A DNA stretch of 64,000 bases from Amyelois transitella. Its lineage: Eukaryota > Arthropoda > Insecta > Lepidoptera > Pyralidae. The stretch covers positions 8,517,001-8,581,000 of the forward strand of contig NC_083509.1 of assembly GCF_032362555.1 (NCBI RefSeq), written 5' to 3'. A program made the translations under genes and the position numbers. Under the pieces are notes generated by a model. The model worked only from the letters and a program-made list of their open reading frames with translations, ran no database searches and had not been told where the DNA came from. Below are positions 1-13,900 of the stretch, in pieces. The first letter of the stretch is position 1. Every line of letters starts with the position of its first letter.

Positions 1-1842
1 GGTGATAATTTAGGTTCATTTTCAGCTTTATTAGCACAGCTTTAGTGTACTGAGGAACACGCCATAAACCCATGTTATATGACGAGCTGTAAATCAAGCT
101 AAATCTGGCCCGAAAAGAAAACAAACAATCCGCACGTCAAGAAATACGGCCAACCGCAAACATGCGCATGCGCATGATACGATAAAATATATTTCTATGT
201 TACACTCCGCTATTTAACTTCGTCTCTGTTCTTCTTCTTTCAAATTTACATTTTTATTGATTTCATGACTAGTTCTAATGTTTATAAATACTTACGTACA
301 CAAAATTTAACTATAAAAAAATGTCTAAGACCAGTGAAATAAACATACAATAACTTGCTATCTTGTAAAATATTTATTCCCAAGTAAAAGCTATACATAT
401 AAAATGCAGTATGAATATAAAATAAAGTAAGTACAGGTAACTTGACATAGACAATATATCCGCTCAGTCTGGTAACCTTCTTACCAAAACATATCAAGTA
501 TAGCACCCTATGTCTATAACGTATTTTCGACGTCCCATCACCACTGTAAAAATTACGCAAAAAGATATATATCTAATAATATGATTGCTTGTACAAAATT
601 TCAAACATTGTTAACTCATGTTTCCAAACTCCGATTTCAAAATATCGGCTCCAAGTTTTATTTATTCAGGACCGACAAGGATCGTGATCGTGCGACCTCC
701 ACCATGTTTATTATACAACCTAAAGGATATACAACGTACACAGAATATTAACTAATCTATTGAGATACATTATCTCCAACAAAACAATCGTTCTAAGTTG
801 CTTTAAAAGAATAATTTAATGATTTTAAATTTTTATGTAAAGAATTCAGAAAGAACGTATACCTAAGTGGGAAGGTATAAAAAAAACAAAGTTAATAACC
901 TCAATTTTCAGTAGGAAATCTGGAAGTCTCAACTCAACACTATGAAAAACTGTTACCTCTTTTAATACTTAAAACGGATCATCTCATCAATCATCCTTTT
1001 GTATAAAGTGGATATTGTTATTGACCTGAAAATTTCTCGACGATAAATATAAAGCGGGAGTTATTTGTTGAAAATTGGCGATCTTTCATCATATTCTGTT
1101 AGAGGAGCTATAAACCCAAGGTTCCGGAGCCGGCAGCGGCTGTAAACAATCTGGTTTGTTTGAACATGTGCACTACTAATTTTGACCAGAGTTGTACCGG
1201 ACCGCCCGTGAAACAATAGCTAACGGTTTTTTGTTGCATTCGCCTGTTACAAATGAGATTCGTCATTAGTTAGAGACGTATTGAACATTCATTTGATAAC
1301 TTAAGGTATTATCATTAAATAATTAGGTCAATCATTTTATTTTGTTTTAAATATCGCCGAGGAAATCTACAATTAGCAGTGACATAAAGATTTCCTTGTG
1401 ACATATTCCTATGGTATGACTTATCATTTCTTTTTTATTAGAATGTCCAACACTTTCACTTTGATTATGAACTAAGTGTTTCTAAATGTAGTTGGTGTCA
1501 TACTGACGTAAATTGAACTCTAATCGAAGCACGTAGCTAGTCCTAGTTACGTCGTTTTTATGGAAGATCTACATACTTATATTAGATTGAAACTTTTTGA
1601 TTGACAAAGAAAATATCGGACAGGTTTTTAAAATCAAATCTCTATTTTCTACTCAAACTTTGATCGCATTTGACACTACATACAGTTGAATGATCAGTCA
1701 ATCAAGTTTGCAAACCTTTCGATAAAAAGAAGACATTTTATAATTTGCGATGATTCTTTAGAAACTGGTCATATTTCTTTTGACATTTATGTCCTACGTC
1801 TACGTCGCGAAGTCGTTATTTATTTACGTTCTTTGTTTTCAG
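1..1842. other. AT-rich non-coding stretch
   Basis: I find no convincing exon here. Open frames are short, AT-driven and lack paired splice signals. It could be intron or intergenic DNA belonging to the orphan exon that follows. Confidence 0.5.
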
Positions 1843-1970
1843 ACATGAAAGATCTGACGGCAAAAATGAAGTTAATGGAAGCCGGTGGAGAGTCCCCCTC
1901 GGAACCCCCGTCGCCTACAGATCACATTTATTGCAACATTCATGGCGGTAAAGATGCACTGCTCGGTAGG
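1843..1970 (+). CDS. orphan internal exon, unidentified gene
   Basis: A strong acceptor (polypyrimidine run then TTTTCAG) is followed by about 40 open codons reading DMKDLTAKMKLMEAGG and then a Ser/Pro/Glu-rich stretch (ESPSEPPSPTDH) and a Cys/His patch (IYCNIHGGKD). The frame reaches two possible donors, GTAGGT at 1966 or GTAAAG at 1970, just before an in-frame TAA. Third-position GC use is higher than in the surrounding DNA. I do not recognise the protein; it looks like a short charged helix followed by a disordered Pro-rich linker. Neither neighbouring exon could be identified, so strand and boundaries rest on the splice signals alone. Confidence 0.45.
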
Positions 1971-4630
1971 TAAAGTACAAGTTATTTAATTAGATATACT
2001 TTTCATCCTGTACAGACTCCATTGTTTAGCCTTCAATATTACGTTCAAAAGACGTAAGCGTCAATTAATCGAACAATTGAAGATTAATTGAACAATTTCA
2101 TTGGCATGGGAGATTGTTAATTTTTACAAGGTACTCCAATAACATAATATACTGCAAAGCGTAATTTTTAGGCATGTATGACGAAGAATTTTTGGTATGC
2201 CTGTGAAGCTTAATGTTACGCCTACTAGTCTCGACAACATCGTTTCAAAGGAGTGCGTAACCTTCACAAAGCAATTCCTAAAAAGGAATGTTTACACGGT
2301 CATAACTCTAATTAACGTCTGCGAGACGATGATCTTCTCTGGCGCTGTGCCAACAAGTTTAAAATACTGTCTCGGTGGCTACTCTCTCTCGTCTGACAAA
2401 CCTTGGCGCCCGCTGGCTCGATTCTTATTTATTTTCGATCCCGGCGTGCCCCAGAGGTCATTTCAGCAATAAACTCACTCGACCGAACAAAACGTCTGCT
2501 GTACGTAATACACTGGCTGTATAAAATAATGTTGTTAAACTGAACTTATAGTGTGGTGGTACTGGCATCGCACACCCTATATTTCGAATATTTCATTTTT
2601 AAATCGCATTTTTAAAAAAAATGCAGTTAGGTACCTACTTGTAGCCATTATAATTACAGTCATGTCGGTATTGGAACTTTTGCATTGTTTCGCAAACTTT
2701 GTCCTGACATTATTGATTTTAAATGCACCGTTAGTGACACTCCTTCGCACAATGCTGCATAAAGCTATATACGTTCCGACAATAACAATGCGATGTCCCA
2801 ATATACTCACGAATCAACTAACGTAAGTACGAGTCGGTATATACTTGCTGGCTAGACGCTCATAAACAATTGATCCTCGGCTCAGCCGAATTCGTCCTCG
2901 TCATAATATGGAGGTCGCGGATTCCGACCCGCGTGTCTCATGCCGAACCAATATTAATGGGGCTAATATCGTAACCTGGTTGTCTTGTGATCTCCAGACT
3001 TCTTAAGTATCTAGTCATCTGTAAACAGTGATGAGGCAACGGGCAATTTGGGGGCGTGGCTTGGCAGTGTGCATCCGGTTTGGCAAATCAACCGCCGAGA
3101 GGCAGTTTGCCAGACCGTTATTAAAACGCACGGCATTTTGTTTTCAGTCTTATTATACAGTCATATCTAATTAAAACATTTAAATACATTAGATTAATAC
3201 TTATCGCACCACATTGAAGTCTCTTTATTGAGAAATTAAGTATGACATCCCTAGCTATAGGTATACATTCCTGTATGTATATCTACTTCCTTGTAAGCGC
3301 TGTGATTTTTCAAAGGCATCTTATTCCCATTAGGTAAACTATTCGAGCAAGAAAGATTCATTTAAAAACAGCATAATAAATGTTGTTTACAAGAAACTCG
3401 CGGAAAATTCTGGGCCGTCGTCGGCGGATAAATATACCTCCTTCGCTTAGTTTCGTTCAAAAAGTTCAACGGCCTAATAAATTATGATTGAAGGGTTTGT
3501 TTATCGTTAATTGTCAAAAATCGGTGGGAGCAGGAAGCGGGGCCCTTCCCGCGGCGGCCCGAGTGAAGGCTGCCGGAAGCGGAGCCGCGGCCGCGTCGGT
3601 TGTGGCTACCAGCTTGCATTACAATCACCTCCTAATGAACGCACGTGCGTACTCCTACGGTCGGTTACCTGCCTTCATTCGAGATTTCAGATCAGCCTGC
3701 GTAAGTACTTTCTAATCCAGGAAATAAGTTCTGTCAACATTGCATACATATGTATGACTGATGATTAGGTAGGTGTACTTACCAATGACTGGCATTCCGT
3801 CGCCCATAAACGTCTCCAAATGCCAATTTTACATCATAACTTTTTTTTTTACCCCAGCGCAGCGTTTTAAACATCATTCAAGTATTCAAGCTCGAAACGA
3901 AGCTGCGTATAAAGTTTAAAAACAGATGCACTTGAGCATTGAACTTGAAAACTTATTATTCTTAAAGTGGCTCTGCGTCGTGGGATAAGGGATCAGTGGT
4001 TGCATGTTGTGGTGGTCAGCCGGTGATCGTTCGATTTCGGCGTAGTGGCGCGTTTCCATTGAATTTCCATTCTATCTTCAGAAGATCAATTTATATCTCA
4101 AATTGTCTAGATTACTTTGGAACTTTCGAGTTAACACCTTGAGTATGCCAATATTAAAACAAGATAGTTTTGTTTTCATGTTAGGTAAGTATGATAGCGA
4201 TTTGTGACGCGATACCCATGATTTGTACTTTTAGTAATGCACGTAAAATTTTAAATTACACAAAAGCTCTCTTTATTTATTTCTATCTTAGTGTATTTCC
4301 ATTTACACTATTTGGCTTCGTGTCTCGGGGTGTTCTTTCCAAAATTTCTTTACTTTTTCCGATTTTGGTATCCAGTTTTGAATGACAGAGTAATATTGGA
4401 ATCCCTTCCAATATTTTTTCATAACGTCAAGCTAACTGATAGAAAAGTAATGGAAACAAATCCCTTGTGTCTCATGTTCCACTTGAAGCCTCGAAGTCTA
4501 GTCACGTTGCGCGTGAGCACGGTCGCCATTATTATTACAATAGACAACTTTTACTACGGATTCTTTCTTCATCATTTATTTATTAGTTCTACTCATAGAA
4601 ATCGGAATAATATGGATGTTACATGATTTC
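1971..4630. other. non-coding stretch with weak exon-like segments
   Basis: Mostly AT-rich DNA. A GC-rich patch at about 3530-3702 is open in two plus frames and ends in a good donor (TGC|GTAAGT), but the upstream acceptor is poor and the Ala/Gly- or Arg-rich translations match nothing I know. A frame ending near 2825 also stops at a GTAAGT. Neither is called as a gene. Confidence 0.35.
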
Positions 4631-4639
4631 GTATTCTAT

Positions 4640-4995
4640 AGAGCGTCGGTGGTCGGACCACTCGGTCGAAGCGCAGAAAGGCACCAATTCAAATCCCAAC
4701 TCGCCCATGTAAGTACCTGACTATTTTCGAAGTTATGTCCTACATTAGTTTAATTTCTTACCAATTCTCTTACGGCGAGGAAAAACATCGTGCAGAAACC
4801 TGCACATTCAGTTAACTGGATGTGTAACCATGATCGATCCAATCGATCAGAAGCAGGGGGCAAAGGTTGCAGAGGTCAGATGGGTGTCGCTTCATGACCT
4901 GACTCACCCAATCCAGGATCTATGGTGAAAGGCATACACGGGCTGCTTTCTGGAGTGGTGAGGATGCAACCGGGACTAAAGCCAGGAGGAAGAAG
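4640..4995 (+). repeat. degenerate tRNA-headed SINE
   Basis: The segment opens with GCGTCGGTGGTCGGACCA and contains a degraded internal promoter B box (ATTCAAATCCC). The body includes 'gaggaaaaacatcgtgcagaaacctgcaca', typical of a widespread lepidopteran SINE family. The tail runs on through 'ccgggactaaagccaggagg'. Ends are approximate. Confidence 0.6.
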
Positions 4996-5424
4996 ATTAT
5001 TTCGTATTTTTTAGTTCTACGTCATGAATGTTGGTCAATGATACCTGTAGCAAAAAATTTTAATTCTTTGATTAAGTTGGTTATTCAAAAATCCATAATC
5101 CCGGTTAGGTTCATCCATATTTGCGTGGGCATTACTGTAAGTGCTGACACTAAAAGTGCACTTAGCAACACTGAATTTACGAGGAAAGATGTAAATTCTA
5201 CATTCAAAATCCTATGCATTAACCAACATCTAAACACAGTGCTGTGCATAGCATAATTAAGAGTCTTGAACTCTTACATATAATTTCGACTGTCTCAAAG
5301 CTTTTTTTTTTTAAATTTGAAAATTATTCTGTGAGCTCGTTTCGTCCGTCCATGAAAATTAACAAGATAAAGAAACTTAGACATTTCAAACAATCAAAAA
5401 TGTCTCAAAATATTTTCTAGTTTA

Positions 5425-5550
5425 AGTCATAAAACTCAGTCGTGCATGGCCGCGGTAGGATTCGAACATGTATCACTCTGAGCATCGTAATTTCATCACA
5501 TTCGGTCACCTTAACAGTTCCACCACTGAAGCTCACGCTCCCAATTTAAA
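5425..5550 (-). repeat. tRNA-headed SINE fragment
   Basis: Read on the minus strand the segment has a tRNA-like A box (TGGTGGAACTGTTAAGG) and a B box (GTTCGAATCCT). The anticodon arm is degenerate and the segment is not a functional tRNA. A related head lies near 35.1 kb. Confidence 0.55.
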
Positions 5551-5559
5551 ATTACATGT

Positions 5560-8500
5560 ATAAAGTCTATGAAAAAAAAGTTGATCTATGAACGGATGTA
5601 GAGAGGTAAAAACGTGCGTCACGCGCGGCCCCATTTCTCTCAGCGCCAGGAAATGGACCAAAAGCTTCCTCCACGAGACGCTTGCGCAGTCAATAATAGA
5701 TTCCATCAAAATATATTCGGGATATATTGAGTGGTCTTAGTCCGAAGTGCGGTCGATGACGTTAATATCGACGTGAAGCAAAGGGAAGTTATTATTGCGG
5801 GAAAAATAAGAGCAAGGAACAACGCTATTATATAAGGGTATAGCTTTCTTCTAAAACCGCTTGTCTGCGTTTTGTGGTTTAATTTTTTCTTAAAAACTAG
5901 AACTTTCTTAGTTAGAAGTTTCTAGACTAGGAGCTAAAATATAAATCTTCTATCTAACAATAAATCTGTCGGTTCCTATCCCAAACTGGTCTATAGGTAT
6001 TTAAGGGGCAAAATATTTTCGGTTTAAATTTTTGCTGTAACTAAAGTCTGGATAGATTTTTAATGTTTATATTTTATTAACTAGATATGATTTAATCTAC
6101 ACCCACAAGTCTCTTTGTTCCTATCCAAAATTGGTTTATACTCGTATCTATATCAAGTCTTTAAGGGTTGGCAATTGCTGTGAGTAAATATAGTACTTAC
6201 TTACTTGCTAAAGGTCTAAACACATGTTCGGCAACGATGGTCGTTATTTCGAAGAATTATTTACGCTTTCAATGTGAGTACCCTGCCAAAATTGGTTCTT
6301 TAATTTACATTCGATAATAAACACGATGGGAATCGAATCCTGGACAATATCGAAACGAGTTCAGAATAATAAATTCGCACGTAAATTTCCCTTCCTTTCG
6401 GGGCTCCGGAAGTGCCTCCACGGCTCCGCGGACGCTATGGTCCTTCGTTTATTATTCAATGTATGGCCTGAAGCCAATAACATTTGTTTCTACCTATAAA
6501 ATCGTACATAATCGTACAATAAGAGGCGTCACAAAGGATAAGATATTAATGCGAAACGAAATCCAAAATTGTCAGAAGGAAGTTCGTTCCGACAACAATC
6601 GCAAAATCTTCTATACAATTTACCAATAGCATGCTTATTTCTACGTGCCGTTTATCATCAAAGAAAGAAAGAAAGAAAAGCACTAGATTGTAACTCTTTC
6701 TTTTTCTGGTTCTATTATATTATATTTTCTCTTGTTACACGTAGTACTACTTATTTCTTGTGCAATATAGATAAATAACCTGTGTTAAAATGACTTTGCA
6801 GAAAAAAAATACAAAACACCCGACCTACCTACACAAAAAAAATATGAAGAAAGAAATAAACAATTTATATCCTTCTAATTATAACAGTTCAATAGTTCTT
6901 ATATATTAAAGTTCTTAGACACTAATGTGGATACGATACACCTACATCAGAAGGCTAGCAGAGGAAGCTCCGTACACAATCAATATGTACTACGGTCATT
7001 GTGTCGCTTCTGTGTCTCGTAAGAAGTGCACCATTATGCCTTATTAGTTGTCTTTAATAAAATATTTCTTGGTTTCAGGCTAGTAATTAGGTATGAGAAT
7101 ACCTGAGTAGGTACTAACCGGTCTGTTACACCTTAACGGCTAAACCGCTAACCGAAACGAGATCAAACATGTAATCTTTCAGAAAATTTCCACAGCAGCG
7201 AAGTTTCGAGCAAATACTTCCTAGTTTAATAATAAATGTTTGGTTTTCGTCAAAAGTTGAAAAGGATCCTATCATATCAAATCGAAAAAAAACGAGAGCG
7301 TGCGAAACTCATAAACACGAACCTTATCGTGTTTCAAAATACTCCCTTGCGACGACGCACAGACTAGCCGGCAATGATTTATTATGTTTACTCTGCGCAC
7401 GGGGCAAAGCGGCCGTCTGCTCATACGCATCACGCTATAATATCTAAATTGTCTCGCAGACGCAACCAAGAATTGGCGAGCGCTTGAAGGTTAAACCGAA
7501 ACTGATGGCGTGTTTTAGACAGTCCAGTCAATGATTCTAGGAAACGGCGTGGCGGCTGCCGTATATATACAAGTGAATCTTGCCAACGATCTACTGTTTA
7601 TAAACAAACGTATAAACTCCATAACATACAAAAATGCCCATTCTCTTATAGAAAATCATATTCACCCCAACCTATGGCTACGTATGAGTACTAGGTATTG
7701 CTTTTTTTATTTTATTTTTTAATACGCTGCAATAATTACCGTAATTTTGGAGTACCAATGTGTGATGAGAAGTTTTGTATTACAAGTACATATATTCATT
7801 ACAATATAAAGGTCATATTCTTTCCTAGTCCTAAAAATACATCAACGGCGAACCATAAACATTCGTCGAAGGAAAATTTAATTTCCTAGTTTTATGGCAT
7901 ATGAATATGCCCAGAATAATCGGCAGCTGGAGCCCGTTTAGAATTCCTTGCGCATGCGCACAACCCGTAAATTCATATATGGACGCTACAAACCGCAATT
8001 AGCATTGGCTTTGTACCTGCATCAGGCCAGGCAGTTTTTATATCAAAATGTCAAGAGTTACGCCATAAAGCCATAATAAAATTAAGTTGGTATCATCAGA
8101 GGCATGATGTAAACTTATATAACGGATATTTTTGTTTCAGGTCAAGCTTCGAATAAAAAAGGACTGGGTAACGTGTACACACAAGAGAAGCATCCCTCAT
8201 AATGACCGACGATAACAAAACGTCCGAGAGAGTACAGTACAAATTATATAAATAAAGCCACCTCGCATTTGTGCAGACAAAAGAAATCATATTTTCGAGA
8301 TGAATAAAGATTCTATAAACAATATACCTACTATTTTGAATTTCAAACCACGACTCAAAGGGCCAGATTTTAATATAAATAAAAATATAATCGTACAAAC
8401 AATGACCCGGTTTTCTGCTCCCGTGGGAACAGCTGAACGTGACCTGTCTGACTTTTCAAGACTGTTGGCTCTGTCCACCCCGCAAGGGATAAAGACGTGA

Positions 8501-10900
8501 TTATATGTATTTATACATGCCAAATTATGTAAAAGAATTAAATAGAAAAATTAATTTATTGTTCGCAATAAAATTTTTGATAATGAATATATAAAAATAT
8601 AGAATTAATTTATGATTTCAATTCCTCGTATACTCGACTAGCTGGCGAGCTAGGCCGCGACGTGGGCGCTCCCTAAATAGATCCCGACTAGCGACTTTTC
8701 CCTTGCACAAGCACTATGCAGTCTTATAACAATGCATGAGAGTTACATTTCGCTAAAACTTCCTCGAAGATGGACCTGCGGAAGGAAACCATGTTTCAAC
8801 GTCGCCCGCACACACCTGGTCAAAGCGACATTACTGTCATTTTCTATTAGGTATCTTATGTAATAATAATTGGCATTATGCATGTAGATAAAGTCAACAG
8901 GCTTTGGAATTTCCTGATATTTTAGACTACCAGCTACTACTGGGTGTTGCGTATTAGTATTATTAGAATAAATACACTTATACATTTTCAAAAAATAAGT
9001 AGAACATGAAATACTAACAAATGAAACTAAACATTACTTTTTCTATCGTTTATTAAAGGTACTCGTACTTACCTCCATTCACAAAATTGGAGTAAGATTG
9101 TATTATATTAAATTACATTAAAAACTACTTCGCAATATTAAAAACATACCTTATATCTCAAAAATAATAATTTACTAACAAACAGTAGGGAAATAGAACT
9201 GATGGCAAAATAGTTGGCCTTCCATTCCGAAGTTTCAGATTGTTCAAGAACAGAACTTTTATGTTTATTCATTGGTCCCACGTAGTTCTTTATATCTTAA
9301 TTCCCGCCAATAACATTAACTAGTTTACGAACACTTGGTCCAAGTTACTCTCGATCACAAACATTATCTACTTATGCACTATTTATTCGAGATTGTGCTC
9401 AGTTCATCATTATCAAACAGATGGAAGAGGATTCCGTACAGATATACAGACATAATGAACACAGCAAGGGTCAAGTAATAAAAAATATACTATTCATCAA
9501 ACGAGAAATTGCAGCTTCGCTTCGTAAAAATTTGGCGGCAATTTCGTAGAACCTATTCAATACTTAGACTACCTATATTTTGTACAATGTGATCTTAACT
9601 ACTCGTTACCAAGGCGAAAATTGTAAGCGTATAAATGCAAATATAGCAGAATATCTGATATATTAACATCTGAAATTAGATATGCCCCGATTTCTTTGGA
9701 AAGTAAAGTTATTATTCCCTTATTTCAATCATTGCCTTATCAGTCATTATGTTGAAAGTAAAATAGTCCACAAAGTATGAAGTAAACTGGTCTAAAATAT
9801 TCATTTTTCCATTGGAAAAAGTTAATTATTAAAAAAAGCATATTCACACAACATTCTCCATTCACAAAATCTGCCTGTGTATTTAGATCTTTTTTCGGTT
9901 ATTAAAGTTATTGAGAATTACAACAAATGCAAATAAACCTACCTTTTGTCGAACCTAAACCTGTACATGGCAGCTCAAATCTACAATTTTAAAATTTTGG
10001 TACAGACGTTATCTCATTCATTTTCAGATTATTTAGTTTAACAGTCTAATAAAATCGTTTGAGCTTATGATGTCAGAACTAACTGAGCCCTTTTAAATTT
10101 TGATTGGTACACCAATGCAGTGTATTTTAAATTTGAAAATATGTGAAAAATTAACATGATTTACTGATTACTAGAAAAACTTCTAACATTTATAATATAA
10201 AACAAATTGTTGTGTTATTGGAGAGTACTATTTCTGGGTCTTTGTAGGGAAAAAAAAGAACAAATCGATTCAAAGGATACCATATGTATGTTAGCAAATA
10301 TTTGCTACCAACTCATGAAAATTCCAGGACTCAGTTTATCATACCAACATGAAATTCGTTATAACAAACATTCAACATGTCTACCTTGCCCGATCACAAC
10401 CCATGACACCGACAGTGTAAAATATATACAATGGCAAATATCACTGCTTCGTTCAGTCTTCTTCTGCTTGTGGTTTTTTAATTAACCATTTTTTTTATTT
10501 GTATTTAAATACATTAAAAAACTTTAATTATACCATAATTCATTTCTGCTTATTCCAATCAAAAATGAGCTTATATTCTCGCAACAGAAGGGTCACTGCA
10601 TCAAAGCAACCAATCACATCGCACCATTTGTAGCGATCAATATCCGATTGGTCGGCGCAGAACTTTTCAACTTTGTACAGAGTTTAAACAAGGACATCGC
10701 TGATATTTCAAGGTATATTGTGTGAAAATATTTAAAAGGTCAAATCAAAATAAATATCCGATTGGTTGGCGATTTACAACTGTTTAAAAATCGCCATCTT
10801 TTTTGTTCTTAATTTCTTAAGTGGAAAAATATCATAGGTGTGATCTGGCTAACCGTTATTTGCCGTTATATCATAGTGGCGGCCCATTTTCGATGTGTTT
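5560..10900. other. long non-coding stretch
   Basis: No exon could be supported. There is a short GAAA tract near 6660-6680. At 10640-10770 two copies of a motif around 'atatccgattggt(c/t)ggcg' lie about 110 bp apart, containing inverted CCAAT boxes, with a CCAATCA just upstream. The DNA between them is AT-rich. The segment lies just beyond the 3' end of cyclin A. Confidence 0.4.
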
Positions 10901-10907
10901 ATGGTCA

Positions 10908-13900
10908 CTAGCTGCGGGTCTGCGAATCTGTGGCGGGTCTTGCGGCTTGCTGTGGCGGGGCGTAAGCCGGCACCGGGTACAGCGGCCGCGCGGGGAGCGA
11001 CGACACGCGCTCGAACCTTGTAAAAACGTGAACATAATCAATAAATTATACAACATTCATGGATTTTCTTTTCTGGTTTGTTAATACATATGTAGATAAG
11101 TAGGTATGGCAAAATAGGGTCAATTAAGCTTAAAATATATTATATATATATACATACCTACAAACTGGTAATGGAAGTGGATTTAATACTAAGGAAAAAT
11201 AAACAGACACTTCTCCATCTGTAGAGTTGTAGACAAGATTGGCAAAAATAATAATGAATGGACCCACTTGTCAGTGTTGTACTTGTCGGGCACGGCGTGG
11301 TAGGGCTGCAGCTTGGCGTGCGCGTGAGTGCGCGCCAGCTCGCGCAGGCAGGCCTCCAGCGCCGGCGCCGCGTACCCGCTGCTGGCGCTCAGCGACGCCG
11401 GCCACGCCAGCGCCAGGCAGCCGGCGCGCCCGCCGCGGGGGCTCATTCCTAAGGGGCCAACCATCTATATTGCTGCTGATGCTGCTGCGACAGCGTTCAA
11501 CGAAAAATTCCGCAATTTAGGGAAATCCACTGTTAGCGCAATCCAGACCACAAAAGTTGATTGAAATTACTATACCCAGCGATTTGGGCTGTGCATTTTC
11601 TGTCAGTCAGCTGGTCCCTCGGTAGATGAAAAGTTTTTTAAATGCATAAAGATAAATTCTCCGCCTTCTCATAAAATCTTGATTCCATATAGCCCAATTG
11701 ATTGTGACTATTGTACACTTACACACAGCAAAAGTGAAACGGTTACACCAATTTTGAACACTAAAAACTGTTTGAAGTGGTGTCAAGAAGCATTTTGTCA
11801 AGACCACTGTCAACAGACACTGTTGCTATTACAGCAACTTTGAACAAATACATACACAGCTCTCATTATAGGAACTTGATAGTATCCTGGGTTTTTGAAC
11901 AAAACAGGGGCAAAGGTATAAAATAAGTAGTGTAAGTATATAATGACCGTTGTCATAGCTGAAGTCGTGCGAGCAGTTCTCACAGAGCAGACAGTGCCTG
12001 GCGGTGGCGAGCGCGGCGGCCGCGATCACGGACGGCTTGAACTGCAGGTACGGGTCCGCTTCTAGCAGGCACAGCTCTGACAGATACTGCAATAGAAACA
12101 CTCTATATTAACTGTATTCCCAAAAATTGTAAAAATAAATAATATAGAAAAACGGATACGAAAAAAGCCCATTAACAAAAGATGATACTCTAGACCTGTA
12201 AGCCGATAAACTTGGTCTCTCTTTTATCTTTTCAAGTTTCCAGTTGTATTACAATGAGATGACAATAAAAAATTTAGAATCAACTTCACACTCACAGATG
12301 CCAAATGGAATGTCTTCTTAGAAAGTCCATTAGATATGCAATAATGTGAGAGGAATGCCAAGGACGTCGGTGTTGAGAGGTCGAAGGACAACACTTTCAG
12401 GATCAGGTGTTCCATGCGCAGGACTTCTCTCTTTGTGTACGTGTCGTCTGTGATGTACACAAACTCTGACACTTCCGGGGGATAAACCTCTTCATATTTC
12501 CTGTGATTGAAATAAAGTATTTTTAACAAAAGATTTTTTTCTTTTTAATTTTTATGTAAAAATATATGACAATGAAATTGATGTGTAATTTATTGTACTA
12601 CTTTCGTAACATACTATCTAGCCATTCTTACTACTTTTGATGAGGACTATTGTCTTTTCAGTTGCAATTGCACCATCTCAGCGCGTTATTTCTAATAAAT
12701 TAATGTTATACACAAAAGCTTACTTACGCTGCAATATATGTGGCCGCAGCTCCAACCAGCTGTAGTTTGGTGCGGACGACGCTCATGTATGACAGGAACC
12801 TGAATAATGAATGAGTCATTGACATGTGTGCTTTATGATAATGCACAGAAGTCACCACTAAACAGATTTATTTGATTAATACACAAATCAATCAATACTC
12901 ATTTGGTTGTTTAAAATTCAGCATAATAAGAGCATAAAATAGCATTATGAAATGAAGAAGAAATAGGGACTTGCTACATAGCCTCTAATATTGCAGGATT
13001 TTATTTGTTTGCAATGATGAAACTTAAAGTCTACTGAACCAATATGTCAATCATATTTGGCAGAGGGACATGGACATTTTATTGTGAAAATTGATATGAA
13101 AGTGACGCCGCGCACAAAAGCCACAGTGAATACAAATTGTAAAGTAATAACAAATATTACCTGTCCACATAAGAGACGGCCAAATGTAAAGTCTCGCTTT
13201 GCTGGTTGTACTCGTCACACACCTCCACCAACCAGTCAATGAGGATTGAACGCATCATGTAAGTGATGTCGGGCTGCTTGCGCATGTAGCGGGGGTTGGC
13301 TCGGTTTTTAACCTGAACATAATGTGATGCATACATATGAATGTAAATGAAGCAAAATAAGTAAGTATGCAGGGATCATGGCTAGTAGTTAGATGTAGTC
13401 TCTGCCTACCCCTCCAAGTGAAAGGTGTTTTTTATTCTGCCCTATTAGAAACAAAAAGGTCAACAAGGTAACAGATAGAAATGCCTAGTGCTTGACTCTT
13501 TTTTTTTTTTAATTCCAAAGCTTTAGCTTTATACACATTACAGTGACAAGAAATCTTTGAACATTATGCACAAATAAGTTGGCAGATTGGAGGACTAGTA
13601 TCTATATTCAGTAGCCACATAATAATATTATTTTTTCAATTTACATTTTTAACATTAACTTTTAACAAATCTTGTTTACCTCAATTTCCCTCATGTACTG
13701 ATATATGTCATCTCTGTACTCCACCACATGGAAGAACAACTCGCGGTCATTCTGTGCTGTAGTAGTGTCCTCTTCATCTTCAAGGCTGTCATTGAGGAGC
13801 GCGCTCTCATTCTTGGATATTGACATGGAGAGTACACTCGAGTCCACCACTGACATGGGTGATTCCACAACATCCTTCTTTTCTTGCAGTGGCAATCTGA

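Noticed and set aside
3488-3768. Ala/Gly- or Arg-rich frames in a GC patch
   Set aside because: The downstream donor is good, but there is no acceptor, recognisable protein or second exon.
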